Positions 6,406 to 14,139 of a stretch of 19,112 nucleotides of DNA are shown here, piece by piece. Position 1 is the stretch's first letter. Every line of letters begins with the position of its first letter. Below the pieces are notes generated by a model that was given only the letters and a program-made list of their open reading frames with translations, searched no databases and had not been told where the DNA came from. The DNA is taken from the NCBI GenBank assembly GCA_903919215.1, contig CAIXHI010000399.1, positions 1 through 19,112 on the forward strand, read 5' to 3'. This DNA comes from an uncultured Acidimicrobiaceae bacterium (GTDB taxonomy: Bacteria > Actinomycetota > Acidimicrobiia > Acidimicrobiales > Ilumatobacteraceae). Made by a program: the position numbers and the translations under genes.

Positions 6406-7495
6406 CGCTGGAGGCGCCACCGGCCACGAGCGCAGCTACGAGGAACGCGATGCTGGGCTGCACCTGTGTGACATCGAAGATCGGGTCGGCGTGCTCGGCC
6501 CCGGCGACCACCACGAAGGTCACGTGGGCACCGACTGCCCGCAGACCTGCCGCCAGTTCGGCGCTCTGCCCCACTGGCACGACGCAGTCCAGCTCGCCAT
6601 GGGCCAGGTACCACGACGGAAGCACCACCGCTGTCGCTGCGTAGGCCGCCAGGTTGGTGGACGTTGCCAGCGGACACGTGGCCACCGATTCGCCCAGCCA
6701 GCGCGACTCGAACGAATCGGGGTCGGCCGCCAACGTGAAGGCCGGGCACACACCAGCCTCGACGAACTGCTGATCGACGGTGGTGAGATCGCTGACCCCG
6801 TACCACGACACGACGGCCTGCACAGCGGAGGAGACGTCGGCGTTCCCCAACGACGGATCGTCGAAGATCGTCACCTGGTCACCTGTGGCTCCGAGCATGG
6901 TCGCCAGCCAGCCTCCGGCGCTCTGACCCCAGGCGCCGAACGCCTCGGGGTTCAACCCGTACTCCGCAGCATGCGCCCGCAGCCAGCGAACCGCGGCCTT
7001 CACATCCTGTGCGCCCGCCGGGTAGATCGCCTCGCCCGAGAGCCGATAGTTCAACGACGCGACGGCGACGTCACGCTGCAGGAGCGGCGCCACGTACGCG
7101 TCCTCAGCCGTCGAGTCGCCGAACAGGAACGCGCCGCCGTGAATGAGGATGACCAGTGGAACCGCCGTCGTACCGTCCGAGACCGGCAGGTAGAGGTCGA
7201 GTGTCTCGCTCGCCGACACCGTGGCATACGCGACACCCTTGAGGGACTGGGTGACCGAGCGAACGACACCGGTCGGCGTCACAGGTGTCGTTGTCGTCGT
7301 TGTTGTCGAGGTTGTCGACGTTGTCGACGTTGTCGACGAGCCGATGGTCGTACTGGTCGTGGCGACCGACACCGCCGAGGTCGAGCTGGCGCCGGCAGCG
7401 CCGACGACACTCACCCCCAACCGGATGACGACGCCCAGCGAGGCGGCGACCCCATGTCGCCGACGCAACCCGAACGCCGATGACGTAGCGAACAA
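6386..7495 (-). CDS. Secreted alpha/beta hydrolase (esterase/lipase type) with Thr/Ser linker
   Basis: This 369-residue protein has a hydrophobic N-terminus after Arg11-13 that looks like a signal peptide, then a Thr/Ser-rich low-complexity linker (about 40-75), then an esterase-type alpha/beta hydrolase domain. The oxyanion motif is HGGAF (119-123), the nucleophile Ser192 is in GQSAGG, Asp303 is in GELDCVVP and His335 is in GAEHADP, giving a complete triad. The domain resembles the BD-FAE/carboxylesterase group, which removes acyl groups from small esters or decorated polysaccharides; the substrate is unknown. The TTG at 7495 is the longest start. A TTG nine codons later (just before RRR) would give a cleaner signal peptide. 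The gene is divergent from the peroxidase gene and converges on glsA with a 20-bp overlap. Confidence 0.85.
   Translation of the reverse strand: MFATSSAFGLRRRHGVAASLGVVIRLGVSVVGAAGASSTSAVSVATTSTTIGSSTTSTTSTTSTTTTTTTPVTPTGVVRSVTQSLKGVAYATVSASETLDLYLPVSDGTTAVPLVILIHGGAFLFGDSTAEDAYVAPLLQRDVAVASLNYRLSGEAIYPAGAQDVKAAVRWLRAHAAEYGLNPEAFGAWGQSAGGWLATMLGATGDQVTIFDDPSLGNADVSSAVQAVVSWYGVSDLTTVDQQFVEAGVCPAFTLAADPDSFESRWLGESVATCPLATSTNLAAYAATAVVLPSWYLAHGELDCVVPVGQSAELAAGLRAVGAHVTFVVVAGAEHADPIFDVTQVQPSIAFLVAALVAGGASSASAALV
7283..7337. repeat. GTC/GTT-rich simple repeat coding the Thr/Ser linker
   Basis: The + strand here consists almost entirely of GTC, GTT and GAC triplets, including three successive GTTGTCGAC-like units at about 7311-7337. 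In the minus-strand hydrolase frame it encodes runs of Thr and Ser. Such tracts expand and shrink by slippage in whole codons, so linker length may vary between strains. Confidence 0.75.
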
Positions 7496-7808
7496 CTCTG
7501 GCCTCGCTTCTCTCTCTCAGTCTGCGCTCGCCTGCACCCCATGTCGATCGAAAGGTGTCACACTGCGCCCGCCGACGACGGTGGACACCAGCGTTCCGCG
7601 GGCACGACCCGTCGAAATCCCGAGCAGTCCGACGGAGCGGCCCAGACCACCCACCCAACGTGGCATTGGGCGAGATTTCTGAACAAATTACCCCTAGGAG
7701 TGGCCAATCTCCACCGGTACCGTGTCACCTACTGTGACGCACCGTGTTGATCCGTGACGCGCAGTGATGAAGACGGCTTCCACCTTCGACACCACCGGGG
7801 ACGTAACG
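7496..7808. other. Divergent intergenic region between hydrolase and peroxidase genes
   Basis: No gene is seen in these 313 bases, which must hold the promoters of both secreted-protein genes. A short palindrome GTCAC-N5-GTGAC lies at 7724-7738, and GTGACGC occurs at 7734-7740 and again at 7754-7760, 20 bases apart, shortly before the peroxidase start. TTGGGC at 7666-7671 followed 17 bases later by TACCCC is a weak match to a promoter. The repeated GTGAC elements could bind a regulator. Confidence 0.45.
7724..7738. promoter_or_regulatory. GTCAC-N5-GTGAC palindrome upstream of the peroxidase gene
   Basis: A perfect 5-bp inverted repeat with a 5-base spacer sits 70 bases upstream of the chosen start. 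Its right arm is repeated as GTGACGC at 7754-7760. A regulator-binding role is inferred only from symmetry, repetition and position. Confidence 0.3.
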
Positions 7809-10800
7809 ATGAAACTGACACTGCGCACGCGCCTGCTTGCACCACTCTTGGCGACCAGTCTGATGGCCGCGGCCATCGTCTCGCCCGCGGCATCGCCGGC
7901 CCAGGCTGCGCCTGTCGGCGCCGGCTTCCAGCTCACGGTCGCCGACCTGAAGTTCATCCTTCAGCAGATCCGCATCTCCGAGACCCACGCCACCAAGGAA
8001 GGCACCACGCTCGGGTCGATCATCGCACCGACGTCGCTCATCGGGCCCGGTGTCAACGACATTCCGGACGCTCGGCTGCCGTGGGGTCTGCGCCAGGTGG
8101 ACGGTCGCAACAACAACCTCACCACCGGCTCGTCCACCTGGACCGGCAAGAGCTACTCCGTCACCAACGGCCACTCCACCTGGGGTTCGGCCGATCAGCC
8201 GTTCCCCCGCGAGACCACACCGCTGTGGCGTGACACCGAAGAGCCCACGTCGCCCACCGACCAGCTCGGCGCCGTGTCGAGCAACTACAACCCGGCCTAC
8301 CGTCCCAGCAGCATCCAGGACTCCGAGCCGCGGATGATCAGCAACATCATCGTCGACCAGTCGCCCAGCAACCCGGCCGCGGTGATCGCCGCCGGGCCAA
8401 ACGCAACGCCGCAGAGCGACGGCTCGTACCTCATCCCGAACGTTGCGCCGAACGCTGGCGTCGCCGCCCCGTACAACGGCATGTTCGCGCTCTTCGGCCA
8501 GTTCTTCGATCATGGCCTCGATCTCGTCGGCAAGACGGGCAGCGAGAATATCGTCGTCCCGCTGCAGCCAGACGACCCGCTCTACGTGGCCGGCGCCCCC
8601 ACCAACTTCATGATCGCCAACCGCACGATCCTCGACCAGAACGGCGACGGATCGAACTCAACTACCCCATGGGTCGACCAGAACCAGACCTACACCTCAC
8701 ATCCGTCGCACCAGGTGTTCCTGCGCGAATACACACTCGTCAACACCCGTCCGGTGGCCACCGGCAACCTGCTCGACGGCGCCATTGCCGGCAACATCGC
8801 CAACTGGGGCGAAGTGAAGCAGCAGGCACTCACCCGCCTCGGTATCCGCCTGGTCGACACTGACATCTTCAATGTGCCGTTGGTACTCACCGATGAATAC
8901 GGCCGCTTCCTGCGCGGCCCGAATGGCATGCCGCAGCTGGTCATGAGCGACGGCACCGTGGTCGAAGGCCGCATCGCCACCCCGATCACCACCACCGGCG
9001 CGATGCGCACCGGTCATGCGTTCCTCGACGACATCGCCCACACCGCAGTCCCGAACAACAACAAGCAGCCCGACGCCGACACAACGCTGGGCAACCAGCC
9101 CGGCAGCGGCTTCTATGACGACGAACTGCTGGGCGCGCACTTCATCACCGGCGACGGTCGTGGCAACGAGAACATCGGCCTCACCTCGATCCACAGCGTG
9201 TTCCACTCGGAGCACAACCGCCTCGTGGCCGATGTGCAGCGCATCGTCACTGCCAATGCCGCATCGTTTGCAGCCACCGACTGGCGCCTCGTCGGCGGGG
9301 CATGGAACGGAGAACGTCTGTTCCAGGCGGCGCGACTCATCAACGAGATGGAGTACCAGCACTTGGTGTTCGGCGAGTTCGCCCGCAAGATCCAGCCGGC
9401 CATCCGCGCCTTCGCGGCGTACGACCCGAACCTGCGCCCCGACATCACTGCCGAGTATGCGAATGCCGTGTACCGCTTCGGTCACTCGCAGCTGAACTCC
9501 ACCGTCGACCGCGTGAACGCCGACGGCAGCCGCAACGACGCGCAACTCCTCGACGTGTTCCTCAACCCGATCGCCTTCAACAGCGACGGCAAGGGCGGCA
9601 CGCTCACCGCTGCTCAGGCAGCCGGTTCCGTCGCCCGCGGCATGACGTACCAGATCGGCAACGAGATCGATGAGTTCGTCACCGACACACTGCGCAACCG
9701 ACTGCTCGGTCTGCCGCTCGACCTCGCCACGCTGAACCTGGTGCGCGGACGCGACACTGGTATGGCCTCGCTGAACGGCGCGCGACGCTCGTACTCCGCG
9801 CTGTCCGGCGACACCTCCGTGGCTCCGTACACCTCGTGGATCGACTTCGGTCTCGCCTTGCGCCACCCGGCGTCGTTGGTCAACTTCATCGCCGCCTACG
9901 GCGCGCACCCCACCATCACCACTGCCACCACCGTGGCCGACAAGCGCGCCGCTGCCGACAAGCTCGTCAACGATCGCGCTGATTCCCCGCTCGACCGCGC
10001 CGACTTCATGTTCGGCACGAACACGTGGGCCTCGAGCAACGGTCTCAATATCACCGGCCTCGAGGACATCGACCTCTGGATCGGTGGTCTGGCCGAAGCT
10101 CCGAGCCCGTTCGGCGGCATGCTCGGTTCGACATTCGACTTCGTCTTCCGCCGCCAGATGGAGAACCTCCAGGACGGCGATCGCCTGTACTACCTGACCC
10201 GCACGGCAGGTCTCAACCTCGGCGTGCAACTCGAAGCCAACACCTTCGCCGAACTCATCATGCGCAACACCAACGTCGAGGCACTTCCCGCCGACGCGTT
10301 CGCATTCCCGACTCGCACGTTCTCAATGGCGAGCGCCGCTCCGAGCGACATCACTGTGATGCCCGACGGCACGTGGCGTTACTCGGGCACCGGTCACGTG
10401 GTGTTCAACGGCACCGCTGGCAACGACCGGGCCTGGGCCGGCGGTGGCAACGACACCATCCGCGGCAACGACGGTAACGACTGGATGCAAGGCGGCATGG
10501 GCGACGACAACCTGGTCGGTGGCCTCGGAAATGACACCATGCTCGACTCATCGGGTCTCGACATCTTCTCTGCAGGTGACGGCAACGACTACATGGCCTC
10601 AGGAGGCCCCGGCGCCGACCTGTTCAACGCCGGCTGGGGCGCCGACTTCATGGTGGGCGGCACCGACGCCACCACGATGTTGGGCGGACCCGGGAACGAC
10701 CTGACACAAGGCAGTGATGCAGCAGACGCCATTAGCGGCGACGACGGTAGCGACTGGCTCGACGGCGGCAGTGGCTCGGACATCATTTCCGGCGACGGCG

Positions 10801-13424
10801 CGGCACCGTTCGGTATCGACCTTTCCACATCCGGTGACGACGTGATCGTCGGCGGCAACGGCGACGATCTGCTCGACGGTGGCGGAGCAGCCGACATCTC
10901 CGTCAGCGGCCCCGGTATCGACAGCTTCCTGGGCGGATTCGGTTTCGACTGGACCACCTACTACAACCCGACCTCCACCCAAGCGGCGATTGCCGACCTG
11001 CAACTGTTCGTCCCGCTGCCCGCCGACATCCTCGCTGGGCTGCAGGATGGGTTCGACTCGGTCGAAGCCCTCTCGGGTGGCCGCGGCAACGACACACTGC
11101 GCGGCGACATTCGCACCACCCTCACCACACCGCTCACCACGCTGACCGACTACCTCAACCAGACAGATCTTGCGAAGTTCCAAGGGTTGCAGTTGCTGCT
11201 GGGGGCCGGGGTCACCACATGGACGGCCGGCAACATCCTGATCGGCGGCGCAGGTTCCGACTTGCTCGAGGGCCGTTCGGGCAACGACCTCATCGACGGC
11301 GATGCCTCTCTCGAAGTGCTGCTCTCGGTGCCTGCCGCTGCAGGTGTCGCTGGCACGCTCGACCCCATCACCGGGCGGATCCTCGTTCGTGACACCGCCG
11401 CGCTGCGCGCTGCAGTGCTCGCTGGCAGGCTCGACCCCGGCGACATCACCATCCTGCGTCGGATCCTCGCTGGCGCGTACGCCGGCGAGAACGACGTCGC
11501 CAAGTTCACCGGCAACATCGCCGACTACACCATCACCTACCTGGCGGGTGGCCTCGTTCGAGTTGTCGACAACATCGCCAACCGCGACGGCACCGACACC
11601 GTGCGGAATGTGGAGACCCTGCAGTTCCTGAACGGCACTGTCACGGTTGCCATCTCGTCGAGCCCGGCCAACGTGACCACCACCTCGGCAGCCACGTCGC
11701 TGGCAGTGTTGTGGGCCGCACCGCTGCGCACCGGCGCCTCGGCCGTCACCAGTTACACCGCACGGGCCTACACCACCGCCGAGGGAAGCACCACGGCCGG
11801 CACCGCCTGCACGACCGCACTGCTCACGTGCTCCATCACCGGCCTCACGGCGTGGCAGACCTACTTCATCGAGGTCACCGCCACCAACGGTTCGGGTTCC
11901 AGCGTCGGCGGCGTTCAGGGCCGCCTGGCAGCCACACCGGGCACCGTTCCCGGTGCACCGTTGACAGTTGCTGCACAGACCAACGTGGACAGCAGCGCCA
12001 CCGTCACGTGGTCGGCCCCCACCTCGAACGGCGGGAGCGCAATCAAGTCGTACACGGCCACCGTGTACGACGACATCGCCGCTGGCAACATCATCGGCTC
12101 GTGCAGCACCACCGGGGCACTCACGTGCACCGTGCCAGCGTTGACCGCTGGCAACCTGTACTACATCGACGTCCGCGCATCGAACCTGGCCGGCCAGGGG
12201 GCTCCCAACAGTCCCCGGGTGACCATCGCACCGGTGGGAGTGCCCACGGCACCCCGACTGGTGACCGCGGCCGCAGGGAACGGATCGGCCACCATCTCGT
12301 GGGCCCTTCCGACCCGTTCGGGCGGCTACGTCATCACTCAGTTCACGGCGAAGGCCTTCACCACCGTCAACGGCACGGTGCCGGCCGCGACCTGCACCTT
12401 CACGGTCGTCAACATCGCCGACCCGATGTCGTGCACCATTCCTGGCCTGACCAACGCCCGCACCTACAGCGTTGCCGTGTCGGCCACCAACCCGATCGGC
12501 ACGGGTCCGGATTCGACACCTCGCGTCTCCGTGCGTCCGGCGGCGGCCCCTGATGCCCCTGCAGCACCCACGGTGACTGCGTCGTACACCACGGCGCAAG
12601 TGACGTGGACCGCACCCAGCAACGGAGGCTCGGCCATCACCGGCTACACCGCCCGGGCGTTCACTGCGGCGAACGGCACGACACCGCTCGCACAGTGCAC
12701 CACTGCTGGGACGCTGACGTGCTCCATCACCGGACTCACCGTCGGCACGCAGTACTGGTTCGATGTCACAGCCACCAACGTCAACGGGTCGAGCGCAGCA
12801 TCGGACCGCGCCACTGCTACCACTTCGGCCTACACCGTTCCCGGCACTCCGACCGGCCTCACCCTGACCCCGTCGTCCACCTCGGTGGTGGCGCAGTGGA
12901 CCGCACCAGCCGATACCGGTGGCCGACCCATCACCGCCTACACGGTGTCGGCGTTCACCACACTCGCTGGCACGGCTCCGGCCGCCACCTGCGCTACGGC
13001 GGGCACGCTGACCTGCACGGTCACCGGCCTGACGGCCGGCGTGCAGTACTGGCTGTCGATTACCGCGACCAACGTGGTTGGTGTGAGCACGGCTTCGGCA
13101 CGGTCGACCACGACCACCAGTGCCTTGTCCGCCCCGTCGGCACCCACGATCGCCACGCTGACTCCCGGCAACGCGACCATGCGGGTGACCTGGACGGCGC
13201 CGGCCAGCACAGGTGGATCGACTCTCACCGGCTACCGGGCGTACGCCTATTCCTCCGCCGTCAGCACGACGGTGGTCGGACAGTGCACCGCCACCGGCAC
13301 GACGCTGAACTGCACCATCAACACCGGTCTGGCCCGCAGAACCACCTACTGGTTCGCCGTGGTCGCCACCAACGCAATCGGCACTGGCACACCCAGCGCA
13401 CGTCTGTCGGCAACCACCACCTGA
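7809..13424 (+). CDS. Secreted animal-type haem peroxidase with RTX repeats and six FN3 domains
   Basis: This 1,871-residue protein starts at ATG 7809 (preceded by GGGGACG), giving a signal peptide that ends near SPAQA. Residues about 35-850 form a complete animal-type haem peroxidase. The distal His235 is in GQFFDHGLD and the catalytic Arg451 and Glu454 in GRGNEN. The EHNR block holds His469, and the proximal His559 is in YRFGHS. The closing block reads RRQMENLQDGDRLYY. Two clusters of GGxGxDxxx-type calcium-binding repeats follow (about 865-1040 and 1090-1170). Six FN3 domains start at about 1285, 1381, 1479, 1581, 1678 and 1776. All 12 cysteines are in the FN3 part, two per domain. Such enzymes oxidise halides or phenolics with hydrogen peroxide outside the cell. 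The layout resembles RTX-linked bacterial peroxidases ('peroxicins'), but with an N-terminal signal peptide and FN3 tail instead of an obvious type I secretion end. The function is inferred. Confidence 0.93.
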   Translation: MKLTLRTRLLAPLLATSLMAAAIVSPAASPAQAAPVGAGFQLTVADLKFILQQIRISETHATKEGTTLGSIIAPTSLIGPGVNDIPDARLPWGLRQVDGRNNNLTTGSSTWTGKSYSVTNGHSTWGSADQPFPRETTPLWRDTEEPTSPTDQLGAVSSNYNPAYRPSSIQDSEPRMISNIIVDQSPSNPAAVIAAGPNATPQSDGSYLIPNVAPNAGVAAPYNGMFALFGQFFDHGLDLVGKTGSENIVVPLQPDDPLYVAGAPTNFMIANRTILDQNGDGSNSTTPWVDQNQTYTSHPSHQVFLREYTLVNTRPVATGNLLDGAIAGNIANWGEVKQQALTRLGIRLVDTDIFNVPLVLTDEYGRFLRGPNGMPQLVMSDGTVVEGRIATPITTTGAMRTGHAFLDDIAHTAVPNNNKQPDADTTLGNQPGSGFYDDELLGAHFITGDGRGNENIGLTSIHSVFHSEHNRLVADVQRIVTANAASFAATDWRLVGGAWNGERLFQAARLINEMEYQHLVFGEFARKIQPAIRAFAAYDPNLRPDITAEYANAVYRFGHSQLNSTVDRVNADGSRNDAQLLDVFLNPIAFNSDGKGGTLTAAQAAGSVARGMTYQIGNEIDEFVTDTLRNRLLGLPLDLATLNLVRGRDTGMASLNGARRSYSALSGDTSVAPYTSWIDFGLALRHPASLVNFIAAYGAHPTITTATTVADKRAAADKLVNDRADSPLDRADFMFGTNTWASSNGLNITGLEDIDLWIGGLAEAPSPFGGMLGSTFDFVFRRQMENLQDGDRLYYLTRTAGLNLGVQLEANTFAELIMRNTNVEALPADAFAFPTRTFSMASAAPSDITVMPDGTWRYSGTGHVVFNGTAGNDRAWAGGGNDTIRGNDGNDWMQGGMGDDNLVGGLGNDTMLDSSGLDIFSAGDGNDYMASGGPGADLFNAGWGADFMVGGTDATTMLGGPGNDLTQGSDAADAISGDDGSDWLDGGSGSDIISGDGAAPFGIDLSTSGDDVIVGGNGDDLLDGGGAADISVSGPGIDSFLGGFGFDWTTYYNPTSTQAAIADLQLFVPLPADILAGLQDGFDSVEALSGGRGNDTLRGDIRTTLTTPLTTLTDYLNQTDLAKFQGLQLLLGAGVTTWTAGNILIGGAGSDLLEGRSGNDLIDGDASLEVLLSVPAAAGVAGTLDPITGRILVRDTAALRAAVLAGRLDPGDITILRRILAGAYAGENDVAKFTGNIADYTITYLAGGLVRVVDNIANRDGTDTVRNVETLQFLNGTVTVAISSSPANVTTTSAATSLAVLWAAPLRTGASAVTSYTARAYTTAEGSTTAGTACTTALLTCSITGLTAWQTYFIEVTATNGSGSSVGGVQGRLAATPGTVPGAPLTVAAQTNVDSSATVTWSAPTSNGGSAIKSYTATVYDDIAAGNIIGSCSTTGALTCTVPALTAGNLYYIDVRASNLAGQGAPNSPRVTIAPVGVPTAPRLVTAAAGNGSATISWALPTRSGGYVITQFTAKAFTTVNGTVPAATCTFTVVNIADPMSCTIPGLTNARTYSVAVSATNPIGTGPDSTPRVSVRPAAAPDAPAAPTVTASYTTAQVTWTAPSNGGSAITGYTARAFTAANGTTPLAQCTTAGTLTCSITGLTVGTQYWFDVTATNVNGSSAASDRATATTSAYTVPGTPTGLTLTPSSTSVVAQWTAPADTGGRPITAYTVSAFTTLAGTAPAATCATAGTLTCTVTGLTAGVQYWLSITATNVVGVSTASARSTTTTSALSAPSAPTIATLTPGNATMRVTWTAPASTGGSTLTGYRAYAYSSAVSTTVVGQCTATGTTLNCTINTGLARRTTYWFAVVATNAIGTGTPSARLSATTT
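10395..10935 (+). repeat. RTX (hemolysin-type) calcium-binding nonapeptide repeats, first cluster
   Basis: The translated sequence shows repeated GGxGNDxxx units such as GGGNDTIRG, GGMGDDNLV, GGLGNDTML, GGPGNDLTQ, GGNGDDLLDG. These fold into parallel beta rolls when Ca2+ binds between turns. Several units are degenerate (for example GGPGADLFN and GSDAADAIS). A second, shorter cluster occurs at about 11075-11310 (GGRGNDTLRGD, GGAGSDLLEG, SGNDLIDGD). Confidence 0.85.
11661..13421 (+). repeat. Six tandem fibronectin type III domains, about 97 residues each
   Basis: Repeat starts in nucleotides are near 11661, 11949, 12243, 12549, 12840 and 13134. Each unit has the pattern (T/S)W.AP, SYTARAYT-like strand, C-x(6-14)-C, then Y.(F/I).V.ATN. 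The Cys pair in each domain could form a stabilising disulphide outside the cell. Close similarity of neighbouring units suggests duplication within the gene. Confidence 0.85.
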
Positions 13425-13438
13425 TCGTCGAACATCAC

Positions 13439-13469
13439 GGCACCCGTTGCGCCCAGCGCAACGGGTGCC
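13439..13469. terminator. Perfect 14-bp hairpin after the peroxidase gene
   Basis: GGCACCCGTTGCGC and GCGCAACGGGTGCC are exact reverse complements with a 3-base loop, 14 bases after the peroxidase stop. It lies between the convergent peroxidase and TetR genes, so it can serve both directions. There is no T tract, as is common for high-GC actinobacterial terminators. Confidence 0.75.
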
Positions 13470-13494
13470 GGTTCAGGCCTTCGGCCACGGCCGT

Positions 13495-14118
13495 CTAGAG
13501 CGAGGCCACACAGCCGTCGATGAGCGCAGCCAATCCGCGTTCGAAGGCTCGCTCGTTGAGCGCCTCGACATCAGCAGTGGTTCGGCTGACCTCGTCGAAC
13601 AACGGGTGGCCGAGCAGCCGAAGGCGAACCCGGCGTTGCTCCAGGTGCTGCGGCGTGCCGGCAACGTCGAAGATGGTGGAGCCCATCACATAGCCCTCGA
13701 GCATCTGATACGTCTCTGGCACCGTGGAACCCTGCAACCCCATTGCCTCCAGTTCGCTGCACACCATCGACGTGAACCGGTGCGCAGTTGGCAAGGTGCT
13801 CGACACCGCCACGATCGCTCCGGCGAGTTCGGGATGCTGCAGCAACGATCTGCGGCAGTGACGTAACAACTGCAGCAGCCGAGCGCGAGGCTTCGCCCGC
13901 GGCGACAGTTCGATGGAGACGATGTCGGTGATCACCGTCTCGATCATCGCGACCAGCAGATCGTCCTTGTCCTTGAAGTGCCGGTACAGCGCCGTGTGGT
14001 TCAGCTTCAGCGCATCGCCCAGTGAGCGCAGGGTGAGCGCAGCCAGCCCGTGCTCATCCACGAAGGTGATGGCGGCGGCCACGAAATCCGCACGAGTGGA
14101 GACAGTTCTCGGCGGCAT
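13495..14118 (-). CDS. TetR family transcriptional regulator
   Basis: This 207-residue protein has a TetR-type N-terminal DNA-binding domain. The helix-turn-helix runs through LRSLGDALKLNHTALYRHF (30-48), followed by KDKDDLL, the usual hinge into helix 4. The C-terminal part is an all-helical ligand and dimer domain of the TetR_C type, whose ligand cannot be predicted. The gene lies 21 bp downstream of the M24/DddP-like gene on the same strand, so the two are probably transcribed together from the promoter before 15354. It therefore most likely controls that enzyme and itself. A palindrome at 15384-15400 is a candidate binding site. No strong ribosome-binding site precedes the ATG at 14118. 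Confidence 0.93.
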   Translation of the reverse strand: MPPRTVSTRADFVAAAITFVDEHGLAALTLRSLGDALKLNHTALYRHFKDKDDLLVAMIETVITDIVSIELSPRAKPRARLLQLLRHCRRSLLQHPELAGAIVAVSSTLPTAHRFTSMVCSELEAMGLQGSTVPETYQMLEGYVMGSTIFDVAGTPQHLEQRRVRLRLLGHPLFDEVSRTTADVEALNERAFERGLAALIDGCVASL

Positions 14119-14139
14119 CGCGCCGACCCTACCCGCACC

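Noticed and set aside
7283..7337. Short repeated units resembling a CRISPR array
   Set aside because: The units are adjacent triplets without spacers and lie inside a coding linker; no cas genes are present.
10599..12599. A 666-codon open frame on the minus strand within the peroxidase gene
   Set aside because: It is the complement of a high-GC coding region. Its product is a Gly/Arg/Val-rich run with no domain, while the plus strand gives clear RTX and FN3 repeats.
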